Source: an uncultured Saprospiraceae bacterium
Lineage (GTDB): Bacteria; Bacteroidota; Bacteroidia; Chitinophagales; Saprospiraceae
Length of the DNA stretch: 5,350 nt
NCBI GenBank assembly: GCA_934699305.1
Contig: CAKUWM010000216.1
Span: 1 to 5,350 of the forward strand
Direction of reading: 5' to 3'
Below are positions 1 to 5,113 of the stretch, piece by piece. A model generated the notes under the pieces. That model worked only from the letters and a program-made list of their open reading frames with translations. It searched no databases and was not told the origin of the DNA. The position numbers and the translations under genes were made by a program. Each line of letters opens with the position of its first letter. Position 1 is the stretch's first letter.

Positions 1-255
1 CAGTGAAACCATTGGAGTGGAGACAAAATCCAATGCATATAAAACCTTTATTCCATGAAAACAGAATACTTCGGTTATAGCTTTTAAAAACATTTCTCCT
101 CCAAATCGGCAATCATGACCTACTACAACTGTTGAAAAGCCTTTTGAGTTCATCCATTTGGCAGTACCGGCTGCTACTCGTCTAACATTATCAATTGTAT
201 ATGTATCAGCGATGATAGCTCTCCATCCATCTGTACCAAACTTAATATTTACCAT
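1..255 (-). CDS. Phosphoglucomutase/phosphomannomutase family protein, N-terminal fragment
   Basis: This is a partial gene: the first 85 codons are present and the rest lies beyond the left edge. The product begins MVNIKFGTDGWRAIIA, the hallmark N-terminus of the alpha-D-phosphohexomutase superfamily (COG1109: GlmM, ManB and Pgm types). These cytoplasmic enzymes interconvert 1- and 6-phosphates of hexoses or hexosamines for wall, polysaccharide or glycogen metabolism. VVVGHDCRFGGEMF at about residues 44-57 fits the conserved VVGxDxR segment of domain 1. The catalytic phosphoserine loop (TxSHNP, usually near residue 100) is outside the window, so substrate specificity cannot be judged. The ATG at 255 is chosen because the conserved block starts five residues later. 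An AGAGG stretch lies 15 bases upstream, rather far for a ribosome site. A hairpin sits about 40 bases before the start. The family is certain; the exact enzyme is not. Confidence 0.93.
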   Translation of the reverse strand, partial: MVNIKFGTDGWRAIIADTYTIDNVRRVAAGTAKWMNSKGFSTVVVGHDCRFGGEMFLKAITEVFCFHGIKVLYALDFVSTPMVSL

Positions 256-456
256 ATTATTACTTTTTTGCCTCTAATATAATAAAATGATTTTTAGCTA
301 TAGGAAAATAGCTATTCTTTTTATGTAAGACAAATCATAATTTTTTATGGAAATACAATTTATTAAAGGTCTTGTAAAAGATAATTATGATAGAAGTACC
401 CTTTTAAAAAGCTGTTAATGAGGCAATTGAAAGCTATTTTGGATGAATTATAGAAT
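256..456. other. Intergenic region before the hexomutase gene, with a doubtful short ORF
   Basis: This spacer of about 200 bases separates the NlpC/P60 terminator from the hexomutase start. It is very AT-rich. On the minus strand it should carry the hexomutase promoter. The best candidate is a degenerate TATGATTTG at about 339-331, which has one base too many to match the Bacteroidota -7 consensus TAnnTTTG. On the plus strand, 347-418 could encode a 23-residue peptide beginning MEIQFIKGLVKDN. It has no recognisable family and no ribosome site. I do not call it a gene. Confidence 0.35.
295..314 (-). repeat. Perfect 7-bp inverted repeat in the hexomutase leader
   Basis: TAGCTAT (295-301) and ATAGCTA (308-314) pair perfectly around a 6-base loop, about 40 bases upstream of the hexomutase start codon. 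It could be a leader hairpin or a small operator. On the plus strand it is followed by a T-rich stretch, but no plus-strand gene precedes it, so a terminator role is unlikely. The inverted repeat is seen directly; any function is inference, and the AT-rich background makes chance possible. Confidence 0.4.
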
Positions 457-484
457 AAAAAAAGCCTCGCAAAAATACGAGGCT
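457..484 (-). terminator. Intrinsic terminator of the NlpC/P60 gene
   Basis: Read on the minus strand, AGCCTCG (484-478), an 8-base loop and CGAGGCT (469-463) form a 7-bp GC-rich stem. It is followed directly by a U tract (complement of the seven A's at 457-463). It begins 25 bases after the stop codon of the gene at 510-1040. The opposite strand has no matching U tract, so it should act in one direction. Confidence 0.9.
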
Positions 485-509
485 CCTATATGAAACATTT
501 ATATTTATC

Positions 510-1040
510 TTATAAAACTCTTTTGATGCAATATAATCTGCTGGACCAATATGCTGATGAATAAATAGCATCAATCGTAACCCCTTTACTATTGCTACTA
601 TGAATCATTTTTAAGTCTTTATTGAAGTTAGAATATACTATACCAACGTGATGCACTCTTCCTTTTGCTGCAAAGAAAATTAAATCACCCGGTTTAGCAT
701 CTTCAGGCTTTATAGTCTCACCTTTCATTGATAAAGTTCTTGAACTATGGTCAAGAGTCATGCCATACTCTGAATATACAAATCTTACAAATCCTGAACA
801 ATCAAATCCACCTGGATGTGTGCCGCCGGAACGATAAGGCGTACCAATGTATTTGGTAGCGTAATCAATGATATTTGAACGCATTTTTACTTTACCTGAT
901 AGGTTGAACATCATATTGATTGTGTTCAGTAAAAATGGAGGAATTGAAGTAGGTTGTGAAAGGTTCCGAGCTTCTGTAATGCCTGGAGTTAATGCCAATA
1001 TAGAAAATACAACTATTGACTTGAGCAGGATAGACTTCAT
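510..1040 (-). CDS. Secreted NlpC/P60-family peptidoglycan endopeptidase
   Basis: This is a predicted cysteine peptidase that cleaves cell-wall peptide bonds, typically gamma-D-Glu to diaminopimelate, in the periplasm. The 176-residue product starts with a signal peptide: MKSILLKS, then a hydrophobic core to about residue 19, with likely cleavage after ITEA at residue 24. No lipobox cysteine is present. A short linker (25-52) precedes a single NlpC/P60 domain (about 53-176). The catalytic triad is visible: Cys81 in FDCSGFVRFVY, His131 in HHVGIVY and His147 in MIHSSN. PGDLIFF (117-123) is another family signature. There is no SH3 or LysM binding domain, so this is a minimal form, as in Spr/NlpC-type proteins. 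The gene is alone between the 676-base gap and its own terminator. No Shine-Dalgarno sequence is seen, and the start is supported by the signal peptide. The family is certain; exact substrate and physiological role are inferred. Confidence 0.93.
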   Translation of the reverse strand: MKSILLKSIVVFSILALTPGITEARNLSQPTSIPPFLLNTINMMFNLSGKVKMRSNIIDYATKYIGTPYRSGGTHPGGFDCSGFVRFVYSEYGMTLDHSSRTLSMKGETIKPEDAKPGDLIFFAAKGRVHHVGIVYSNFNKDLKMIHSSNSKGVTIDAIYSSAYWSSRLYCIKRVL

Positions 1041-1080
1041 CTATTCGCAGTCTTTAGGTTTAGTAATACGGTTTCTTCTC

Positions 1081-1095
1081 GACTTACTTTAAGTC
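1081..1095 (-). repeat. Perfect hairpin upstream of the NlpC/P60 start
   Basis: GACTTA (1081-1086) and TAAGTC (1090-1095) form a 6-bp stem with a 3-base loop, 41-55 bases before the NlpC/P60 start codon. If transcription begins near 1165, it lies in the 5' untranslated leader and could affect stability or translation. It could equally be an operator half-site pair. The inverted repeat is seen; its role is unknown. Confidence 0.35.
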
Positions 1096-1104
1096 ATGGA
1101 TTCG

Positions 1105-1133
1105 TTGAAATGATTATAATTTAATTATATTTG
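1105..1133 (+). promoter_or_regulatory. Candidate Bacteroidota-type promoter facing rightward
   Basis: TTG (1105-1107), 18 bases, then TATATTTG (1126-1133) fits the Bacteroidota primary sigma pattern (-33 TTG/TTTG and -7 TAnnTTTG). Transcription would start near 1140, heading into a region with no plus-strand gene. In DNA this AT-rich, about one TAnnTTTG is expected by chance per 700 bases counting both strands. The case rests on the added -33 element and correct spacing. Confidence 0.25.
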
Positions 1134-1171
1134 ATAGAATAAATTCTTTCAAATAGGGAATAATTGATGGT

Positions 1172-1179
1172 CAAAGATA
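1172..1179 (-). promoter_or_regulatory. Candidate -7 promoter element for the NlpC/P60 gene
   Basis: Read on the minus strand, 1179-1172 is TATCTTTG, a perfect TAnnTTTG element. It would give a start near 1165 and a leader of about 125 bases before the ATG at 1040. No convincing -33 TTTG sits at the right distance; the nearest TTG (1192-1190) is only 10 bases upstream. It is the best match in the region upstream of this gene, but a chance match is quite possible. Confidence 0.28.
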
Positions 1180-1188
1180 AAGAAAGTC

Positions 1189-1249
1189 ACAATATTTTAC
1201 TATTAAATTATGATTTATCATATATTTTATTTGTATATTAAAATATTGT
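1189..1249. repeat. 11-bp perfect inverted repeat with nested palindrome
   Basis: ACAATATTTTA (1189-1199) and TAAAATATTGT (1239-1249) are exact reverse complements 39 bases apart. Within the loop, TATGAT (1209-1214) and ATCATA (1217-1222) form a second perfect 6-bp palindrome. On the plus strand seven T's follow at 1256-1262, giving a weak terminator-like layout. On the minus strand it lies just upstream of the candidate NlpC/P60 promoter, so a regulator-binding role is also possible. Nearly all pairs are A-T, so stability is low. Confidence 0.4.
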
Positions 1250-1405
1250 AGGGTATTTTTTTCTTTTGAAAGCATTGATATATCTACCATATTACAATAT
1301 ATATTAATATATAAAATAAATATCTAATAATTTGTTAATCATTTTAACTTTATTTTAACTTTTAAGATTCAATACATTTTATTTAAAAATACCGGATTAT
1401 AATAT

Positions 1406-1542
1406 CCCTCATGGGTAATCTCACTTATTGAATTAACCCGATTTCAGACGAAAGGGTTTGAAAAGTTGTAGAGTGCTGATTATAAGTGACGTCACGATGT
1501 TTGTATTGTTTCACTAATTTCATTAAACCATTGATTATAAGT
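1406..1542. repeat. Structured, less AT-rich stretch with palindromes and a direct repeat
   Basis: Three elements lie close together. AACCC (1435-1439) and TTTC (1442-1445) pair with GAAA (1450-1453) and GGGTT (1454-1458), giving nine base pairs with a 2-base bulge and a 4-base loop. GTGACGTCAC (1486-1495) is a perfect 10-base palindrome. TGATTATAAGT occurs twice, at 1477-1487 and 1532-1542, 55 bases apart, the first copy partly overlapping the palindrome. This could be a regulator-binding region, part of a structured RNA, or a decayed mobile-element end. I recognise none specifically. Confidence 0.35.
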
Positions 1543-1661
1543 CGTAAATCTATTCAGTATTATTCTAATGCAGAATGTAGTTGAAGTTTGATTAGTCAGT
1601 GATTTTTCATGTTGTGAAATAAAGTTTATTGAGTGATTTTCGATACATACCAAATATGTAT

Positions 1662-1697
1662 AAAAAAAAAGAGGCTATCCAACAGACAGCCTCTTTT
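1662..1697 (-). terminator. Intrinsic terminator of the gldKLMN operon
   Basis: Read on the minus strand, AAAAGAGGCT (1697-1688), an 11-base loop and AGCCTCTTTT (1676-1667) form a 10-bp stem running into a long U tract (complement of the A's at 1662-1670). It begins 19 bases after the gldN stop codon. The plus strand also has a T-rich stretch after the stem, so it could work in both directions and shield the operon from transcription entering from the left. Confidence 0.92.
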
Positions 1698-1716
1698 CTT
1701 TTATAATTCTTATCGA

Positions 1717-2772
1717 TTAATACGACCAAACGTCATGTTCAAAATTAAATATTTCTTCCTTAATTTTATTAGACTCTAGGAGCATATCTACACCATTATT
1801 TCTCAAATCTTCATAATCAACTAAACGGTTATCGTTAACATTGGAACGTTTAGTGATATAGCTAGAGAAATGTCTATTTTCAAACATATCATCCCAAGAA
1901 ATAGGGCTTGCTACGTTTTGTTCATTGAATACTTGAAACTGTGACAAGTACTTTCTACAATCAGGATAATAGATCCAAAATAACGGCATTGGAGGCAACT
2001 CTATTCCGGAAGTTGGATCTACCTTAACATACATTGGAGCTATACCCAATATTCTAACTTTCATTTGAGAAGCTTCTGAGTCAAAAAACCAAACTTCCTT
2101 AATTCTGTATTGATTGATGCTTTGAACATCTAAGTCATTTTTGGTTATTTGAGAGATATATTGTTGAGTTTCAGGATCGTAAACTTCAGTAGTATCAATT
2201 TTAGATATTTGTTTATTAACATCTTCCGTTGATGTTCTATACTGGAACGTTTCAGTTGAATAACATCTGATATCTCCACTTTCAATACCATTTTTTAGAA
2301 TGGTAAATAACTCGTGATCAGGATATTTAAAAGGCAAGTTCATTTTTTCACGGCAATCAATTACCCTCCAAATTCTTCTTTCCCAGAATACATCCCTTTC
2401 ATGAACAGGCTCATAAGCTAAAACAATTTTTTGTTTAACCAATTCACGTTTTACAAAGTCATCAAGAGGAGCATCAGCATCCGGTTTACGGACGGTGTCT
2501 TTTGCTGCAACAATGACTGGAGCTGTAGGTCCGGTGCTTTTTGGACCGGTACTCTTAGGAGCAGAATTAGTTTTACCCTTAACTGTTTTTTTATTTGATT
2601 CAGGTACATAATCATCCGGTACATAAGTGTCTGGCACGTAATCATCCGGTACGTATTCTGAATCTTTCTTTTTTGTTGTTTTTTTGGTTTTAGATTTTTG
2701 TGCATCCACACTATTGGTATAAACCAAACTGAATGCCATTACTAAAAGAAACAAACTGAAATATGATTTCAT
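1717..2772 (-). CDS. gldN: T9SS / gliding motility periplasmic ring protein GldN
   Basis: GldN (PorN in non-gliding Bacteroidota) is a periplasmic component of the type IX secretion system. It forms a ring with the lipoprotein GldK under the outer membrane and contacts the GldM stalk. The 351-residue product has a signal peptide (about 1-25, ending VDAQ). A low-complexity linker follows (26-105): Lys-rich at 26-36, then four YVPDD-like repeats (40-59) and two KSTGP repeats (73-82). The conserved GldN domain runs from about 106 to 351, with RDVFWERRIWRVIDCREK (126-143), KEVWFFDSEASQMKVRILGIAP (225-246), LFWIYYPDCRKYLSQFQVFN (264-283) and the C-terminal EEIFNFEHDVWSY. It has three cysteines (140, 170, 272), so one disulfide is possible. 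It starts 26 bases after gldM and is followed by a terminator, so it is the last operon gene. No Shine-Dalgarno sequence is visible; the start is fixed by the signal peptide. Confidence 0.96.
   Translation of the reverse strand: MKSYFSLFLLVMAFSLVYTNSVDAQKSKTKKTTKKKDSEYVPDDYVPDTYVPDDYVPESNKKTVKGKTNSAPKSTGPKSTGPTAPVIVAAKDTVRKPDADAPLDDFVKRELVKQKIVLAYEPVHERDVFWERRIWRVIDCREKMNLPFKYPDHELFTILKNGIESGDIRCYSTETFQYRTSTEDVNKQISKIDTTEVYDPETQQYISQITKNDLDVQSINQYRIKEVWFFDSEASQMKVRILGIAPMYVKVDPTSGIELPPMPLFWIYYPDCRKYLSQFQVFNEQNVASPISWDDMFENRHFSSYITKRSNVNDNRLVDYEDLRNNGVDMLLESNKIKEEIFNFEHDVWSY
2596..2655 (-). repeat. Four 15-base tandem repeats encoding YVPDD in gldN
   Basis: Four in-frame units encode YVPDD, YVPDT, YVPDD and YVPES. 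The first and third differ at one base. The others carry mostly synonymous or conservative changes, so the YVP core is kept while the DNA diverges. The repeats lie in the predicted disordered linker between the signal peptide and the conserved GldN domain. A 15-base unit could gain or lose copies by slippage without breaking the frame. Confidence 0.9.
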
Positions 2773-2797
2773 AATAATTATGAGATTTTTTTAAATA

Positions 2798-2820
2798 ATT
2801 ATCTTATGTTAAAAGATAAT
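2798..2820 (-). repeat. Hairpin over the gldM stop codon
   Basis: ATTATCTT (2798-2805) and AAGATAAT (2813-2820) form a perfect 8-bp stem with a 7-base loop. It spans the last gldM codons and the TAA stop, and ends about 26 bases before the gldN start. With no U tract directly after it, it is not an intrinsic terminator. It could influence mRNA processing or gldM-gldN coupling. The inverted repeat is seen; function is inferred. Confidence 0.45.
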
Positions 2821-4346
2821 GAGTTGATATTTCTTCCTGCGTTATCACCAGGGCATTTTGCTTTGATGTTATCGAAGATATACATATCTCCCGGTTTTGC
2901 TCTGGATATCAATTCTCTGGCTTGACCTCCAAATGTTCCACCTGGATTTGTAGCTATAATAGGGTCTTGCCTTCTTGCTACATAGGTTAATACAAAACCT
3001 TGGATAACGCATCTTGCATCGAACTCAAAACCTTCTAATCTTGGATCAATACCACGCTGAGCGGAGAATTCACCATTTCCAACTGCACCGCCTAATTTAT
3101 TAGCGATATATGCTACCGGACTAGGTATTCTCTTGATACGGAACGGGAATGTAGAAGGAGTTAGTCCTCCGCCTGAAAGCGTTACATTACAGATTGCGCC
3201 TGGATTTGATACAGTTATGTCATATTGACCTCTACCTGTATTTCGTGCTTGACCATTCGTAACTGAAACTTTTAAATCATTGGACGACACACCTGCGGCA
3301 GCTACAGAAATCGGGTTGTCAACACCAACATAGAAAACGTTCATTTTATCAGCAGATACAGTTGCAGATCTTTGACCAACTTCATATTCGAAGTCACCTG
3401 AATACGTTTCAACTTTCTTAGTTACCGGGTTGGTCAATGATATTTTAGCATTGTATTTTTTGATACCCGGAGCATTAGCAGCAGCAGTATATTTAGCTAC
3501 TCCATCTACGTTAGGAACGCTTGCTCCATTGACGGTTACAGACATACCTTTGATGTTGGAAGAAGATGAAGATAAGAATATATCTGTTTCAAATTTTTCA
3601 CCTAATACAACGTAAGATTTTTTGGAAGCAGAGACAACCTGAAACTTATCGAAGACAACGTCTGTTGTAGCACCAATTTTATTCATCAAATAGTTTAACA
3701 CAGTAGCTTCAGAGGCTTTAGCGTCATTTTTCAATTTATTTAAAATTGGTAAAGCAGCGCCTAAAGGCATGTGGCTAAAGTTATATGCAGCCCAACTTTT
3801 ATGTGTTCTACTTTGTTTCCAAGCAGGGTCAATGTCTAAAGCTAATTTAGGTACATTAACTGCTTTATCGCCTTCATCAAATAATGCGGATAACTTATCT
3901 TTTAATACAGCGAGCTTTTTTTCAATTTCATCACCTTTACCGCCATCAACGAGCAAACGAGTTGTTACATCTTTGTCTTTGTAACCTTTCATTCTCAAGT
4001 CGTTAGGGTCATTAGAGTGCTCATCAGGAACCATACCTCCGGTTTCATCGATCATTGATTTAATGATACCGTCAATAAAGTTAGTATATTCATCTGTTGC
4101 TTCTTTTGCCGGTCCGGTTCTTTCAGCATATTTAGCAAATTCTGCTTTCTTTTTTGAGAATTCAGCAATTTGTTGTGGCAATTGGTTGTTGGACTTGTCC
4201 AATGCGTCATTAGACTTTACCAATCCGGCGTTTACAACTTTGAATGCGTTAAATATTTCAGCCGAGACGTTAAGTGCAAGTAACGCTGTCAGAATGATGT
4301 ACATTACGTTAATCATCAACTGCCTCGGTTCCTTAGGTATAGACAT
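2799..4346 (-). CDS. gldM: T9SS / gliding motility motor stalk protein GldM
   Basis: GldM (PorM) is the inner-membrane-anchored stalk of the type IX secretion motor. Its single N-terminal helix packs in a dimer within the GldL pentamer, and its periplasmic part reaches the GldK/GldN ring to pass on proton-driven motion. The 515-residue length is typical. The short cytoplasmic tail carries PRQLMINVMY with Arg8. This matches the conserved Arg (Arg9 in Flavobacterium johnsoniae) thought to pair with the GldL membrane glutamate. The transmembrane helix is about residues 11-29, followed by Glu30. Four periplasmic domains fit the known family layout: an alpha-helical D1 (about 36-225), then beta-rich D2 (about 228-325), D3 (about 326-403) and D4 (about 404-515, with GFEFDARCVIQGFVLTYV at 439-456). 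It lies 58 bases after gldL and 26 bases before gldN. No clear Shine-Dalgarno sequence is present; the conserved N-terminus fixes the start. Confidence 0.97.
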   Translation of the reverse strand: MSIPKEPRQLMINVMYIILTALLALNVSAEIFNAFKVVNAGLVKSNDALDKSNNQLPQQIAEFSKKKAEFAKYAERTGPAKEATDEYTNFIDGIIKSMIDETGGMVPDEHSNDPNDLRMKGYKDKDVTTRLLVDGGKGDEIEKKLAVLKDKLSALFDEGDKAVNVPKLALDIDPAWKQSRTHKSWAAYNFSHMPLGAALPILNKLKNDAKASEATVLNYLMNKIGATTDVVFDKFQVVSASKKSYVVLGEKFETDIFLSSSSSNIKGMSVTVNGASVPNVDGVAKYTAAANAPGIKKYNAKISLTNPVTKKVETYSGDFEYEVGQRSATVSADKMNVFYVGVDNPISVAAAGVSSNDLKVSVTNGQARNTGRGQYDITVSNPGAICNVTLSGGGLTPSTFPFRIKRIPSPVAYIANKLGGAVGNGEFSAQRGIDPRLEGFEFDARCVIQGFVLTYVARRQDPIIATNPGGTFGGQARELISRAKPGDMYIFDNIKAKCPGDNAGRNINSLSFNIR

Positions 4347-4361
4347 TTTTTACTTTTTTAA

Positions 4362-4405
4362 TGATAATTTATAAATACTTTAATTAAATAGTGAAAATTA
4401 TCACT
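4362..4405 (-). repeat. Alternative hairpins in the gldL-gldM spacer
   Basis: TGATAATTT (4362-4370) and AAATTATCA (4395-4403) form a perfect 9-bp stem around 24 bases. A second possible stem, AGTGA (4390-4394) with TCACT (4401-4405), shares the same right-hand bases and reaches the last base of the gldL stop codon. The two cannot form together. The longer stem would end about 15 bases before the gldM start, so it could affect gldM translation. Pairing is mostly A-T, so it may be weak or fortuitous. Confidence 0.4.
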
Positions 4406-5001
4406 TAAGCTTTATTGCCACCTGTCATAGCAGAAGGGACATTGCCATATACTGCATTCAATGATGTCAGATTTTTATTTAGCATTGCCATTTGTTCTTT
4501 ATAATGTTTGGTATCTTCTACAGAATCAGCCATAGCACTTATAGCTTTATTCATATTGTCATAGAAATTACCCATACTTTTTATTTGATCCTGAGTTTTA
4601 GAAAAATCAACTTCTTGCAAAGCTTTTAGCGAGCTCATACTTTTTGACATAACTTGTAATTCTGCCAACATACCGCCCAATTGTTTTTCCACTACATCAC
4701 CATTTAATGGTTTTACTTGAATACCACCTTCAATAGTTGGACCGGAAGTCAACGCTTGAACATTAGCATTGTAGTCTCCTAATCCCGGATATAATTTATC
4801 CCAATAGTAATCTTTTTCCGGTGGCAAAATAGCTAAGAAGAAGAAGATAAATGCTTCAGTTAAAAGTCCAACTGTAAGCATAGGCCCACCCCAGTCATAA
4901 CTTTGTATTTTACCTAAGGCACCAATCATTACTACCGAAGCACCTATACCAATGATGAAGTTTTTAAAGGTTTTGAACTTATTCGAATGAACAAATGACA
5001 T
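4405..5001 (-). CDS. gldL: T9SS / gliding motility motor protein GldL
   Basis: GldL (PorL) is the inner-membrane motor subunit. Five copies surround the GldM helix pair and convert proton motive force into movement for type IX secretion and gliding. The 198-residue product has two membrane helices: about 13-32 (NFIIGIGASVVMIGALG, then Lys31) and about 39-60 (PMLTVGLLTEAFIFFFLAIL). Glu49 in the second helix is the conserved membrane-embedded acid implicated in proton coupling. Lys31 matches Lys27 of the F. johnsoniae protein. PPEKDYYWDKLYPGL (60-74) follows as the usual cytoplasmic signature. Residues of about 100-185 look alpha-helical or coiled-coil and are poorly conserved in the family. 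The gene lies 112 bases after gldK and 58 before gldM, within one operon. No Shine-Dalgarno sequence is seen; the start is set by the family N-terminus. Confidence 0.96.
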   Translation of the reverse strand: MSFVHSNKFKTFKNFIIGIGASVVMIGALGKIQSYDWGGPMLTVGLLTEAFIFFFLAILPPEKDYYWDKLYPGLGDYNANVQALTSGPTIEGGIQVKPLNGDVVEKQLGGMLAELQVMSKSMSSLKALQEVDFSKTQDQIKSMGNFYDNMNKAISAMADSVEDTKHYKEQMAMLNKNLTSLNAVYGNVPSAMTGGNKA

Positions 5002-5062
5002 AAATCTTGAATTTAAATTAGTTTAATAAATTTATTAATGAATTTTGACAATATATCTATAT

Positions 5063-5083
5063 AATCCTGTTAGATACAGGTTT
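5063..5083 (-). repeat. Hairpin in the gldK-gldL spacer
   Basis: CCTGT (5066-5070) and ACAGG (5076-5080) form a 5-bp stem with a 5-base loop. Two further pairs lie beyond a single mismatch (5063-5064 with 5082-5083). It sits midway in the 112-base spacer and has no following U tract, so it is not a normal terminator. It could be an mRNA processing or stabilising site that sets relative gldK and gldL levels. Function is inferred. Confidence 0.4.
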
Positions 5084-5113
5084 ATGTAATTTTTAATATT
5101 TTGCTGTTTTTGA

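Larger units (their letters stand above)
1041..1716. other. 676-base AT-rich gene-free region with several structured elements
   Basis: No reading frame here has convincing coding character on either strand, and I recognise no gene remnant, tRNA or rRNA. The region must hold the promoter of the NlpC/P60 gene (minus strand) and the gldN terminator at its right end. Between them lie a 6-bp hairpin (1081-1095), TAnnTTTG-like promoter motifs on both strands, and an 11-bp inverted repeat with a nested palindrome (1189-1249) followed by seven T's. A less AT-rich stretch at about 1406-1542 holds a bulged hairpin, a 10-base palindrome and an 11-base direct repeat. The separate entries describe these. 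Most are individually weak because AT-rich DNA produces such motifs by chance. Confidence 0.6.

Noticed and set aside
868..1092. Open reading frame of 74 codons on the plus strand
   Set aside because: It is mostly antisense to the signal peptide and linker of the NlpC/P60 gene, with no ribosome site or recognisable motif.
1115..1129. TATAAT-tta-ATTATA palindrome upstream of the NlpC/P60 gene
   Set aside because: Composed only of A and T in very AT-rich DNA, so expected by chance; the TATAAT is not the Bacteroidota promoter consensus.
1041..1716. Possible tRNA, CRISPR array or insertion sequence in the large gap
   Set aside because: No regularly spaced repeats, no cloverleaf with CCA-type arms, and no transposase remnant or paired terminal repeats are visible. 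The only direct repeat is a single 11-base pair of copies.
2451..2711. Open reading frame of 86 codons on the minus strand
   Set aside because: It is an alternate frame inside the low-complexity linker of gldN; its Lys/Gln/Leu-rich product is a by-product of the repeats.
3430..3984. Two plus-strand open reading frames (3430-3615 and 3769-3984)
   Set aside because: Both are antisense shadows inside gldM with no independent support.
4063..4374. Open reading frame of 103 codons on the plus strand
   Set aside because: It lies almost wholly antisense to the conserved N-terminal half of gldM; its product resembles a back-translation of that gene and has no recognisable domain.
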